A DNA stretch of 64,000 bases, from the NCBI GenBank assembly GCA_902567855.1, contig CACFOQ010000002.1, forward strand, positions 79,163 to 143,162, in the 5' to 3' direction. Each line of letters opens with the position of its first letter. Position 1 is the stretch's first letter. Shown here piece by piece: positions 36,481 to 45,240 of the stretch. Under the pieces are notes generated by a model. It did not search any database and had not been told where the DNA came from. It was given only the letters and a program-made list of their open reading frames with translations. A program made the translations under genes and the position numbers. The DNA comes from an uncultured Alphaproteobacteria bacterium. GTDB taxonomy: Bacteria > Pseudomonadota > Alphaproteobacteria > HIMB59 > GCA-002718135.

Positions 36481-37476
36481 ATGAATAAAATAAAAACTAT
36501 TGGTTTATTAGGAACTGGTGTCATAGGAGCGGGATGGGCAGCACGTGCTTTACATACTGGCATTAATGTTGTTGCATCTGACATAGATCCAAAAATGGAA
36601 GATTGGATAAATGAAGCTGTAGAAAATGCTCTTCCTTCTCTTCAATCTCTTACAGAAGGCATTACTTTGCCACCTAAAGGTAAATTAACTTTTACAACTG
36701 ATCCTATTTCTATGTCTCAGCAGGTAGATTTTATTCAAGAAAATATACCTGAAGTTTTAGATATAAAAAGAAAATCTCTTAAATCTATTGCAGAAGTAAC
36801 AAATAAAGAGATTATAATTTCTTCTTCAACTTCTGGTTTTATGCCAACAGAATTACAACAAGGTATGACTTTCCCTGAACGATTTATAGTCGGACATCCT
36901 TTTAATCCTGTTTATCTTTGTCCACTAGTTGAAATAGTTGGAGGAAAAGAAACTTCCGATAAAGTTAAAAAAATTGCTAAAATTTTTTATGAATCAATGG
37001 GTATGCACACTTTAATGCTTCGAAAAGAAGTCCCAGGACATATTTCTGATCGTCTACAAGAAGCAATGTGGCGCGAAATATTACATGCTTTGAATGATGA
37101 TATTGCTACAACCGGAGAGCTTGATGAAAGTATAGTTTATGGACCAGGTCTGCGTTGGTCAATTATGGGGATGAATCAAATTTATATGATTGCTGGGGGC
37201 AAAGGAGGGGCTAGACATTTTATAGAACAATTTGGTCCAGCATTAAAATGGCCTTGGTCACACTTAAAAGCTCCAGAATTATCTAATGAAATTATAGATC
37301 GATTCGTAGAGGGTGTAGAGGCTCAATCTCAAGGAAAATCCATTAGAGAAATGGAAAAAATTCGTGATGAGTGTTTAGTTGCTATTCAAAAAGTATTATC
37401 AAAACATAATATGGGAGCTGGGAAAACTCTTAATGAGTTTAAAAAAAAGATAGAATCTATCAACAAGAAATCTTAA
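36481..37476 (+). CDS. L-carnitine 3-dehydrogenase / 3-hydroxyacyl-CoA dehydrogenase-like
   Basis: This 331-residue NAD-dependent enzyme has a Rossmann fold (GLLGTGVIGAGWA at 8-20) and a C-terminal helical domain. The catalytic block VGHPFNPVYLCPLVEIVGG near 137-155 is typical of carnitine dehydrogenase and short 3-hydroxyacyl-CoA dehydrogenases, and the stretch GPGLRWSIMG near 221-230 is characteristic of the carnitine/lambda-crystallin-like subgroup. Carnitine to 3-dehydrocarnitine is the leading guess, but another 3-hydroxy acid from the neighbouring DddP pathway is possible. It is 19 bases after the DddP-like gene, so probably co-transcribed. Confidence 0.83.
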   Translation: MNKIKTIGLLGTGVIGAGWAARALHTGINVVASDIDPKMEDWINEAVENALPSLQSLTEGITLPPKGKLTFTTDPISMSQQVDFIQENIPEVLDIKRKSLKSIAEVTNKEIIISSSTSGFMPTELQQGMTFPERFIVGHPFNPVYLCPLVEIVGGKETSDKVKKIAKIFYESMGMHTLMLRKEVPGHISDRLQEAMWREILHALNDDIATTGELDESIVYGPGLRWSIMGMNQIYMIAGGKGGARHFIEQFGPALKWPWSHLKAPELSNEIIDRFVEGVEAQSQGKSIREMEKIRDECLVAIQKVLSKHNMGAGKTLNEFKKKIESINKKS

Positions 37477-37542
37477 CGCTTAATAATTTATTGTTGTGTC
37501 AATAAAATTCTAGATTTACCGAATTATATATTAATAAAATTG

Positions 37543-38391
37543 ATGATGATGAAAAAAGAATTGTCTTATTTTGTAAACCTAAACGAATTTCCTATTCATG
37601 ATAGTGATAATTCAAAATATAAAAAAATTGTTCAAGAAGCTAGAGAGGCTTTAAGTTTAGATGGTTGCTATGTTTTAAAATCAATTATTAATATGGAAGC
37701 AATTTATGAGATGCAAAAAGAGGCTTCTAAGATTGAAAATTTAGCACATTACACAACAAACAAAGTAAATGTTTATTTTTCAAAAGACGATCCATCGTAT
37801 CCTAAAGATCATCCTAGGCGTTTTTTTATGGAACGCAGTAACGGGTTTGTTTCAGGCGATAAATTTCCTAAGAATTCTATAATTAAAGAATTATATTATT
37901 CAAAGATTTTAAAAGAATTTATAGCGGACTGTTTAAATGTTAAAATGTATCATTATGCAGACCCACTTGCCTCTCTAACAATTAACGTCAATAAACCTGG
38001 GGATAGATTTTCTTGGCATTACGATACAAATGAATTTACAGTTACTATGTTGGTGCAAGATTGTGATGAGGGCGGTGTTTTTCAATACGTACCAAATATT
38101 AGAAACAAAGAAGACGAATGCTATGATGAAGTTTTAAAATTACTTAAAGGAGATCAGACGCGAGTTAAAGAAATTAAATTAAATGAGGGTGATTTACAGT
38201 TATTTAAAGGGAGATATGCTTTACATCGTGCAACAAGAGCAGAAGGTAATAAAACTCGTAATTTAGTTGTATTTACTTATACTGAAAAAGAGAATGTCAT
38301 AGGGGCAAGTTATAGATCAAATGAATTGTATGGAAAAACTCTTGATGTTCATAATGAAAAAAGAATTAGAAGTGATAGTTTGACTGATTAA
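37543..38391 (+). CDS. 2-oxoglutarate/Fe(II) oxygenase, HalD/BesD-related, with HxD
   Basis: The soluble protein of about 282 residues has the jelly-roll facial triad: H160 and D162 in FSWHYDTNEF, and H229 in YALHRATR, with R240 as the likely 2-oxoglutarate anchor (numbers count from a TTG at 37540 followed by three ATG codons; an ATG is the more likely start). It resembles proteins labelled HalD/BesD-family halogenase, but those halogenases have G or A in place of the aspartate, so this one should hydroxylate and not halogenate. Segment GGVFQYVPNIRNKEDE is shared with that family. Substrate is unknown; context suggests an amino acid or osmolyte. It sits 63 bases after the carnitine-dehydrogenase-like gene. 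Confidence 0.75.
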   Translation: MMMKKELSYFVNLNEFPIHDSDNSKYKKIVQEAREALSLDGCYVLKSIINMEAIYEMQKEASKIENLAHYTTNKVNVYFSKDDPSYPKDHPRRFFMERSNGFVSGDKFPKNSIIKELYYSKILKEFIADCLNVKMYHYADPLASLTINVNKPGDRFSWHYDTNEFTVTMLVQDCDEGGVFQYVPNIRNKEDECYDEVLKLLKGDQTRVKEIKLNEGDLQLFKGRYALHRATRAEGNKTRNLVVFTYTEKENVIGASYRSNELYGKTLDVHNEKRIRSDSLTD

Positions 38392-38415
38392 ATAATTAAA
38401 AGTGGAGTTTAAATT

Positions 38416-39348
38416 ATGAAAAAGATTGGAGTTATAGGATTAGGCAATATGGGTAGTGCTGTAGCTCGCAATATACAGAGAGCTAATTTTCCTCTTTATG
38501 TTCATGACATTAGAAAAGATGTTGGTAAAAAATTAATTGAAAAAGGTGCAATTTGGAAAAATTCACCTAAGGAATTAATGGATGATGTTGATATAGTTGT
38601 TTCTATGGTTTTTGGACCAAAAGAAATAGAAGCGGTAATGAAAAATGAAAATGGAATTCTTCAATCTTCATGTAAAGATAAAGGGTGGATTGATCTTACT
38701 ACAAGTAGTCCTTCTCTTATGAGAAATTTGGCTAAAGAATTTGAAGCTTTAGGAGGTTTTGCCGTAGATTCACCTGTTACTGGTTCTTTAGATGCAGCAA
38801 TTCGAGGTGATATGATTATGTTTGTTGGAGGATCTGAAAAAGCTATAAGTAATGCCAAGGAGGTTCTCGAAGTTATTGGAGAAATTAGATGTGTTGGAGA
38901 TTATGGTAATGGATATGTCGCCAAATTAGTAAATAATCAGTTGTGGAAAATTCATGCCACGGCTATTGGAGAAGCAATGGTATTGGCTAAAAAAGCAGGT
39001 CTTGAGCCTGAATTATGGTGGAAAGTAATGAAGGGCGGTGCGGCTGATAGTTTTGTTTTACAGCATGATGTCCCTTCTATTTTTTCAGGTCATTATGATC
39101 CTTCTTTTCGTTTAGAGCTAGCTTTAAAAGATTTAGATTTAATTCAAGATTTAATTAAAGAACATGGAACTCGATCAGAATTAACCCAAGCTTGTCATGA
39201 GCGTTTTCAAGAAGCTGCTAACCGGTATGGAGATGAAGCAGGTGAAATGACTGTTTGTAAATTAATAGAAGAAGATGCGAACATAAATCTTAGAGTTAAG
39301 GGTAATTGGATAGCCCCTTGGGATGTAAAACATTCAAGTGAAGAATAA
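38416..39348 (+). CDS. Beta-hydroxyacid (3-hydroxyisobutyrate-type) dehydrogenase
   Basis: This 310-residue NAD(P)-dependent enzyme carries the family N-terminal motif IGVIGLGNMGSAVARNI at 4-20, the substrate loop DSPVTGSLDAAIRGDM near 118-133, and the catalytic lysine in NGYVAKLVNNQ near 170-180. Members reduce or oxidise 3-hydroxyisobutyrate, tartronate semialdehyde, or related succinic semialdehydes. The neighbours are two 2-oxoglutarate oxygenases, so it may process a hydroxylated product. It lies 24 bases after the first oxygenase and its stop is inside the 5' end of the second. Confidence 0.87.
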   Translation: MKKIGVIGLGNMGSAVARNIQRANFPLYVHDIRKDVGKKLIEKGAIWKNSPKELMDDVDIVVSMVFGPKEIEAVMKNENGILQSSCKDKGWIDLTTSSPSLMRNLAKEFEALGGFAVDSPVTGSLDAAIRGDMIMFVGGSEKAISNAKEVLEVIGEIRCVGDYGNGYVAKLVNNQLWKIHATAIGEAMVLAKKAGLEPELWWKVMKGGAADSFVLQHDVPSIFSGHYDPSFRLELALKDLDLIQDLIKEHGTRSELTQACHERFQEAANRYGDEAGEMTVCKLIEEDANINLRVKGNWIAPWDVKHSSEE

Positions 39349-40351
39349 CTTATTGAATATGTATCCATTTGACATTCAAAAAAATAAACCAAAAGGATTT
39401 CCTTCAATAAAAAAAGAACCAGTTTTTAATTCAAAAACAGATTTGCAATTAGAAAAACCTAAGAAAATAAAAAATCTTAAAGAATTAGGATATTCAAATA
39501 AAGAATTAAAAAATCTTTCTACGCAGTTTGCTTTTTCATCACCAACAAGAATTTTAAGTGAGGAGGGAATAGGAAAGTTATATGAAGTAGTAAAATTATT
39601 AGAACCTTATGCAAAATCCTCTGAACGTATTCCGAGAATGGTTAGAGGTGGTGTTTACCAATCTAAATTTCTTAGAGATTTTTCTTTATCTGAAGATATA
39701 ACTAAATTTTTTTCAGAAATTACAAATCTTGAATTACAACCTCATACAATTCCTCATCAACTTGGACATATAAATTATAACCCTTTAAAAAAAGGTATAA
39801 ATATAGATAAGTGGCATACAGATACCCTTCGCTATGATTATGTTTTGTTTGTTACTGATCCTAATAAAGTTACTGGAGGAGAGTTTGAATATTTTCTTGG
39901 AACAAAAAAACAAATAGAAAAAATACATGCCAAAGGTGTTAAAATTCCCTCTAAAAAAATAATTTCCATAAAACCACCTGCACCCGGTTACGCAATTTTC
40001 TTACATGGAAATATGGTTGTTCATAGAGCAAAAGGTATAGATTCTAATGGAGAAAGAATAACACTTGTTAACGGATATGTTGCAAGAGATATGGTTAAAA
40101 ACCCTGATTTTACAAATTTTGAAGAGTCTTATTTAACTGAACCAAAACATGTAGGAACATCTGAATTTGCAAAACATACTGCTTTAATTGCTAGAGAGCA
40201 TTTAAACAAATGTATAAATGACGTTGAATTTTCTGAAGACAGAGAAAAATATATCAAAGAGCTTGATAGTACTTCTAAAATTTTAACTGAAGCTATAAAA
40301 AAAATTAAAAAAGTAGGAATAAAAGCTAAAAGTAAACATTTTGGAGATTAA
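39338..40351 (+). CDS. Second 2-oxoglutarate/Fe(II) oxygenase-like protein
   Basis: The 337-residue protein is a distant homologue of the oxygenase at 37.5 kb: H160 and D162 in DKWHTDTLRYD, H229 in NMVVHRAKG and R240 in GERITLV occupy the same numbered positions (counted from the GTG at 39338). GGEFEYFLGTK aligns with GGVFQYVPNIR of the first protein. The N-terminal 60 residues are lysine-rich with no clear match. The GTG start overlaps the dehydrogenase by 11 bases, and an in-frame ATG at 39359, 10 bases after that stop, may be the true start. Enzyme class is inferred from the triad only. Confidence 0.68.
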   Translation: MKNNLLNMYPFDIQKNKPKGFPSIKKEPVFNSKTDLQLEKPKKIKNLKELGYSNKELKNLSTQFAFSSPTRILSEEGIGKLYEVVKLLEPYAKSSERIPRMVRGGVYQSKFLRDFSLSEDITKFFSEITNLELQPHTIPHQLGHINYNPLKKGINIDKWHTDTLRYDYVLFVTDPNKVTGGEFEYFLGTKKQIEKIHAKGVKIPSKKIISIKPPAPGYAIFLHGNMVVHRAKGIDSNGERITLVNGYVARDMVKNPDFTNFEESYLTEPKHVGTSEFAKHTALIAREHLNKCINDVEFSEDREKYIKELDSTSKILTEAIKKIKKVGIKAKSKHFGD

Positions 40352-40974
40352 TTTTTTTTAGCAATACAAAGCCAAGCTTCAATCTCTTTATTAACTATGT
40401 AAGAGCATTTTGATATATCAATAATATCCCATAACTTATCATCTGATAGTTGTTTTATTTTTAAATCAAATTGATACTTTTTATAAATTCCCTCATTTAT
40501 TGTAAAACAAATTAATCCTTTTTTCTTTAAAATACGAATTAGTTCATTTAATGCATTAGCTTTTACATGACCGTAGGTAAAGGTACCTACGCAAGTAATG
40601 GCATCAAAAAAATTATCCTCGTATTTTAATTTTTCATTTAAATCTATTAATTCTAATTGATGATAAATATTATTAGGAATTAAATCGAGCATTTCCTGCG
40701 AAAAATCAGCTCCTGTTATTTTAGTATATCCAAATTTTTGTAATTCAATTCCTACGAGACCTGATCCACAACCAGCATCCAAAATATTTATATCTTTATT
40801 TGGTGCATGTTTATCAAAAAGTTTTACAGTATTTTGTGGAGCTTGATAATTCCACGAAATCATATTTTTGTTATATTCACCCTTCTTTGTCCAGTTAATA
40901 TAATATTTTAAAACTTTTTCTTTAGAATCTAATTGATATATTGGGATTTTATTATCTATATCTTTAGTATTCAT
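40348..40974 (-). CDS. Class I SAM-dependent methyltransferase
   Basis: The 208 residues contain motif I NILDAGCGSGLVGIEL near 63-78, motif II TGADFSQEMLDLI near 88-100, and a motif III/IV region FFDAITCVGTFTYGHV near 121-136. The target cannot be named: methyl transfer to a small amine or acid is typical for this class (Methyltransf_11/25). It sits 6 bases downstream of the Rieske oxygenase, so the two are an operon, and overlaps the second 2-oxoglutarate oxygenase convergently by 4 bases. Confidence 0.8.
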   Translation of the reverse strand: MNTKDIDNKIPIYQLDSKEKVLKYYINWTKKGEYNKNMISWNYQAPQNTVKLFDKHAPNKDINILDAGCGSGLVGIELQKFGYTKITGADFSQEMLDLIPNNIYHQLELIDLNEKLKYEDNFFDAITCVGTFTYGHVKANALNELIRILKKKGLICFTINEGIYKKYQFDLKIKQLSDDKLWDIIDISKCSYIVNKEIEAWLCIAKKN

Positions 40975-40980
40975 GGCAAT

Positions 40981-42162
40981 TTATTTGCATAAAGAAGTAG
41001 CTACCCATTTATTAAAATGGTGAGTAGGATTATCTAATACTGGAGAAAAATTACCACCATTATAGATAGGTGAATTACGTCCTTCTTGCATACCTTCAAT
41101 AATCATTAAGTCTTCTGATTGAATACTATGCCACTGTTTGAAATTTTGTTCTCGTAAAGGTTTGTATTTTTCTGACAATGCTGCCTCTTCTCCCACATAA
41201 TATATTTCCATGTGTTCTTTAGTATAATTATGGCTCACGGGTTCCAGCCAATATGCATAGTAATGATCTTTATGTATACCTAACATAACATTTGGGAAGA
41301 GAGCTACATACTCCGCATGTACTACTTTATCTTCAGCCCAACCAGGAAAGGTAGGAAATTCTTCATTATTTTCAAAGCGAGGATTATAAACAACGGTACC
41401 TTGTCCTGCAAAACGATTAGGTAAACCTTGTATATGATAATGATCATCAATTTTTGAATATTCATTTAATCCTGGATGTACAAAAGGTAAGTGATAACTT
41501 TCACAATAGTTTTCTATAGCAAATTTCCAATTGCATTTTGCCTCTAACGAAAAGTGCCCATAGTCTTTGGCATGACAAATCATTTCTTGATCTTTTTTTG
41601 TCCAAAATGAAGACCATCTATCTTCAAGTGGTTTAATATATTCTTCAAACGAAACTTCATTATTAGATATATTAACTAATATTAAATCAAGCCAGACAGC
41701 AGATCGCACTTTTTTCAAACCACTTTTAGATTTATGAAATTTTTCATGGTCATGCTTATTAATTCCTCCTAGATGTGGAGTAGCAACTAAATTTCCCTCA
41801 AAGTCATAAGACCAGGAATGATATGGGCAACGTAGTACATTTTTTAAAGAACATTTTTCATTAACAAGTTTGTAACCTCTGTGACTACAAACATTGTGAA
41901 ATACTCGCACTTTATTTTTTTTGTCCCTTATAATAATTAGAGGAATTCCTAGTAAATCAAATGGAATTGTATCTCCTGGATTGGGGACTGAACTAGCAGT
42001 TCCTATGGTGACCCACTTATCTTCAAATATTTTTTTACGCTCAATCTTGGTATACGGACCTTCTAAATAACATTCATTAGGAAGACCATGCGCTTTTTCA
42101 ATAGATTCACTAACTATATCTAGCTTTTGTTTATCAATAATATTAAATATTTCTTCAGTCAT
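40981..42162 (-). CDS. Rieske non-heme iron oxygenase alpha subunit (GbcA/CntA-like)
   Basis: This 393-residue oxygenase binds a Rieske 2Fe-2S centre through C92/H94 in NVCSHRG and C112/H115 in RCPYHSW. The mononuclear iron site includes ENYCESYHLPFVHPGL near 217-232 with two histidines, and a C-terminal acidic residue completes it. It resembles the group that demethylates or cleaves quaternary amines (glycine betaine, carnitine, stachydrine) more than aromatic-ring dioxygenases. No ferredoxin reductase lies nearby, so it must use one encoded elsewhere. The methyltransferase immediately downstream is co-transcribed, and a carnitine-dehydrogenase-like gene lies 5 kb away. Confidence 0.85.
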   Translation of the reverse strand: MTEEIFNIIDKQKLDIVSESIEKAHGLPNECYLEGPYTKIERKKIFEDKWVTIGTASSVPNPGDTIPFDLLGIPLIIIRDKKNKVRVFHNVCSHRGYKLVNEKCSLKNVLRCPYHSWSYDFEGNLVATPHLGGINKHDHEKFHKSKSGLKKVRSAVWLDLILVNISNNEVSFEEYIKPLEDRWSSFWTKKDQEMICHAKDYGHFSLEAKCNWKFAIENYCESYHLPFVHPGLNEYSKIDDHYHIQGLPNRFAGQGTVVYNPRFENNEEFPTFPGWAEDKVVHAEYVALFPNVMLGIHKDHYYAYWLEPVSHNYTKEHMEIYYVGEEAALSEKYKPLREQNFKQWHSIQSEDLMIIEGMQEGRNSPIYNGGNFSPVLDNPTHHFNKWVATSLCK

Positions 42163-42212
42163 ATATAACTATCAAATCTTTATTTTAGGTTTTATAAAAG
42201 TCAAATAAATTT

Positions 42213-43010
42213 ATGATCGATAATAATAAAAATTTATTAATAGATGTATCAAATATAGCATTAAATGCTGGCAGAGAAATAATGAATTATTACAATTCTA
42301 ATTCTCATGTTCTTACAAAAGAGGATAAATCTCCTTTAACGGAAGCTGACTTAGCCTCAAATAATATAATTATTGAAAAATTAAGATTACTAAATGATGA
42401 TATCCCAATTCTATCTGAAGAATCTTTAGTTGAATGGGAAGAAAGAAAAAATTGGAATACTTATTGGCTTATTGATCCTCTAGATGGAACAAAAGAATTT
42501 ATAAATAAAAATGGTGAATTTACTGTCAATATTGCTTTAATAAAAAATGCAAAACCGATTTTAGGAATAATATATTCACCTTTTTTATCAGAATTGTATT
42601 TTGCTCAAAAAGATCAAGGTGCTTATAAAATCAATTGTTCTGACACAATTAAATCTCTAGAAAATTCTGTAAAAATTTTATCAAATAATAAAAAAAATTC
42701 TGATGAAATTATTATTATTGGTAGTAGATCTCATTCTAATAATAAATTTAATGAATGGATAAATAAAAATTATAAAAATTATCAAATACTCCAAAAAGGA
42801 AGCTCATTAAAATTTTGTGAAATAGCTAATGGAAATGCTGATCTATATCCAAGATTTGGACCTACTTCTGAATGGGATATTGCAGCTGGTCATATAATAC
42901 TTGAAGAAGCAGGTGGTTTTTTAAAGACTTTTGAAAATCAATCCATAAAATATAATTCTAAAGAAAGCTTAATTAATCCAGAGTTTCTTGCTTCTTGCAA
43001 AATTATTTAG
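42213..43010 (+). CDS. cysQ: 3'(2'),5'-bisphosphate nucleotidase CysQ (IMPase fold)
   Basis: CysQ hydrolyses PAP (from sulfotransfer or PAPS reduction) to AMP, and its relatives take inositol phosphates. The 265-residue protein shows the Li-sensitive metal site: EES near 68, the LIDPLDGTKEFI block near 90-101, and WDIAAGHIILEEAGG near 221-235. The block with TKEF instead of TxxF of inositol monophosphatases, and EESLVEW, favour CysQ. Its neighbours are the AprMBA genes with an APS-kinase-like gene beyond, so a role in APS/PAPS turnover is plausible. It abuts the 116-residue gene at its 3' end. Confidence 0.88.
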   Translation: MIDNNKNLLIDVSNIALNAGREIMNYYNSNSHVLTKEDKSPLTEADLASNNIIIEKLRLLNDDIPILSEESLVEWEERKNWNTYWLIDPLDGTKEFINKNGEFTVNIALIKNAKPILGIIYSPFLSELYFAQKDQGAYKINCSDTIKSLENSVKILSNNKKNSDEIIIIGSRSHSNNKFNEWINKNYKNYQILQKGSSLKFCEIANGNADLYPRFGPTSEWDIAAGHIILEEAGGFLKTFENQSIKYNSKESLINPEFLASCKII

Positions 43011-43361
43011 TTAAAAAATAGTAGCTCCAAATACTTTAATGGCATTTTCTTCCACTCCTAATACAAGTCTTCCTAAAAATTCACCTGGTAGTTTAGTGCT
43101 AGTTTGTTTGTATAATACACTGACATAAGACCCTCTTCTTAAACAGCCTAAACAAGTTTTATCACTTGATAGATTTACTAATAATTCATTAGTCGACCAT
43201 TGTTTTCCTATTTCAATTTCATTTGCGCCATAAAGCATTTCAGCTGAGAAATCTCTGGTAAATCCGCTGTAATCTTTTTTGTTAGAACTAACTATTAAAT
43301 TATTCCAAAATGGTTCAGCAATTTTTATAATTTCTTCATCAGTTTTTTCAAGAAGATTCAT
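43011..43361 (-). CDS. Small protein downstream of aprA, unknown
   Basis: I do not recognise this family. The 116-residue product has no signal peptide or membrane segment. It starts with a helical acidic stretch (EKTDEEIIKIAEPFWNNL), followed by a central TNELLVNL, then KTCLGCLRRGSYVSVLY, and ends with VLGVEENAIKVFGATIF. The sheet-like second half resembles the SnoaL/NTF2 (cone) fold or small beta proteins, and CLGC holds two cysteines that could be functional. Being 16 bases after aprA on the same strand, it is likely part of the aprM-aprB-aprA transcript. Confidence 0.6.
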   Translation of the reverse strand: MNLLEKTDEEIIKIAEPFWNNLIVSSNKKDYSGFTRDFSAEMLYGANEIEIGKQWSTNELLVNLSSDKTCLGCLRRGSYVSVLYKQTSTKLPGEFLGRLVLGVEENAIKVFGATIF

Positions 43362-43377
43362 TATTTAATAATTTATA

Positions 43378-45240
43378 TTAAGAGGCAGCAAACTTTTTTT
43401 CTTCATCATCTATTATATGATACACAGGCATCTTTTCCATAGTAAATTTACCCGTTTTTGGATCACGTCTAGATACAGTTAAGCAATGCCAATTCTCATC
43501 ATCTAATTTCATATGATCACCTCTATAATAATACCCAGGCCATCGCGTTTCTTCTCTGAATAAAGTGTGCTCTGTAACACATTGAGAAGTAAGAGTTCTA
43601 TGTTTCAATTCCCATGCTCTCATAAGTTGATGGTAATCTTCAGCTCCAACATGCTCTAAATCTTCTTTTAATAAATCTAATAACTCTAATCCTCTTTTAA
43701 GAGTATTTTCGTTTGTCATATAATTAAAAGAAATACCCCCTACATATTCATCCATAATTTTTTGAAGACGTTGTAATCCCTGAAGTGGCAAAATATAACT
43801 CGGAGAAACTGTTCCTGCAGTAATTTCATTTCTTCCCACTTTATAATTCTCTAAAGGCTTATAAATTATTTCTCTAAAGTTTTCGCATTGTTTTTCGCTT
43901 ACATCTATATCTTCTGCTTTTTGATCTTGGATATATTTCACTGCTGCTTTTGCTGCTAATCGTCCTTCAGTAAATGAACCTGAAGAAAATTTATGGGCAC
44001 TTCCGCCTACAGTATCACCAGCTCCAAAAAGCCCCTCAACTGTTGTCATTCTATTATATCCCCAAAAGTATTCAGGTGGAGATAAATCCTCTGGCCCACT
44101 TACCCAAGCACCTGAACATGTTGCATGTGAACCCATTACATACGGTTCAGAAGTAGTTAATTCAGGATTTTGATATTTAGGATCAATATTTTGAGAGGCC
44201 CAAACTACTGCTTGCCCAACTGTCATTCCTAAAAAATTTTCCCAACCAATGGTTTCCAAATGAGGATCTTGGAAAGCTTCTTTAGTCACCATATGAATTG
44301 GACCACGTCCAGCCATAACTTCTTGTATAAATGCATGGTTACGTAAGCATGTAGGAGTAGGATGGTGATCTATGTATTCACCTACCAACTCTTTTGTTTG
44401 GTCGTACCACTTTTTTTCATAATTTTCTCCATTTGCATTTTGTGTATATGTTTTAAGATGTAAAAAATATGCTCCAACTGGTCCATAACCATCTTTAAAT
44501 CTACACAATACAATACGATTTTCCATTTGTGTCATTTTAGCTCCGACATCAATTGGTAATGCATATGCTGAACCATTGCTCCACGGTGCATACCAAGTTC
44601 TTCCCATTCCTTCTCCTACTGCTCTAGGTTTAAAAATGTGGGATGCCCCACCTGCTGCTACAATTACGGTTTTTGCTCTAAAGACATGATAATTTCCTGT
44701 TCGCATATTAAAACCAACTGCTCCACCAACTCTATTTTCTTTAGTTTCATCCATTAAAAGATGAGTAATCATAATTCTATTATAGATTTTATCAGCGGAT
44801 TTTTTTGCTGCTTCAGCAACAATAGGTTTGTAGCTTTCTCCATGAATCATTATTTGCCATTTACCTTCTCTTTGGTATCTGCCGGTTTCTTCATTACGCA
44901 TCATGGGGAGTCCCCATTCATCAAACATATGTACAGTTGAATCGACATGACGAGCCATATCATAACCCAAATCTTCACGAACAAGTCCCATTAAATCATT
45001 ACGAGCATAACGAACATGATCTTCAGGTTGATTTTCACCCCATTGCATTCCCATATAACAATTGATTGCATAAAGACCTTGTGCAACAGCACCACTTCTA
45101 TCTATATTGGCTTTTTCTACACAAATTATTTTTAGATCTCTTCCCCAATGCCTTGCTTCAAAAGTTGCCCCCGTTCCAGCCATTCCGCCACCTACAACTA
45201 ATACATCGCAATTTTCATAAACTGTTTTATTTTTTGGCAT
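43378..45240 (-). CDS. aprA: Adenylylsulfate reductase alpha subunit
   Basis: AprA is the FAD subunit that, with AprB, interconverts sulfite plus AMP and APS. Here oxidation of sulfite from Xsc or other sulfonates is the expected direction. The 620-residue protein has the FAD motif VVGGGMAGTGATFEARH at 15-31, AprA-specific RNHAFIQEVMAGRGPIHM near 302-319, HATCSGAWVSG near 377-387 and GAGDTVGGSAHKFSSGSF near 408-425. The start lies on the same base as the aprB stop, with AAGGAG 10 bases before the ATG. It resembles the AprBA lineage carried by SAR11-type and other sulfur-oxidising bacteria. No ATP sulfurylase (sat) gene is in this window. Confidence 0.96.
   Translation of the reverse strand: MPKNKTVYENCDVLVVGGGMAGTGATFEARHWGRDLKIICVEKANIDRSGAVAQGLYAINCYMGMQWGENQPEDHVRYARNDLMGLVREDLGYDMARHVDSTVHMFDEWGLPMMRNEETGRYQREGKWQIMIHGESYKPIVAEAAKKSADKIYNRIMITHLLMDETKENRVGGAVGFNMRTGNYHVFRAKTVIVAAGGASHIFKPRAVGEGMGRTWYAPWSNGSAYALPIDVGAKMTQMENRIVLCRFKDGYGPVGAYFLHLKTYTQNANGENYEKKWYDQTKELVGEYIDHHPTPTCLRNHAFIQEVMAGRGPIHMVTKEAFQDPHLETIGWENFLGMTVGQAVVWASQNIDPKYQNPELTTSEPYVMGSHATCSGAWVSGPEDLSPPEYFWGYNRMTTVEGLFGAGDTVGGSAHKFSSGSFTEGRLAAKAAVKYIQDQKAEDIDVSEKQCENFREIIYKPLENYKVGRNEITAGTVSPSYILPLQGLQRLQKIMDEYVGGISFNYMTNENTLKRGLELLDLLKEDLEHVGAEDYHQLMRAWELKHRTLTSQCVTEHTLFREETRWPGYYYRGDHMKLDDENWHCLTVSRRDPKTGKFTMEKMPVYHIIDDEEKKFAAS

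Noticed and set aside
37543-38391. Halogenase (HalD/BesD type)
   Set aside because: Halogenases replace the facial-triad aspartate by glycine or alanine to bind chloride; this protein keeps HYD at 160-162.
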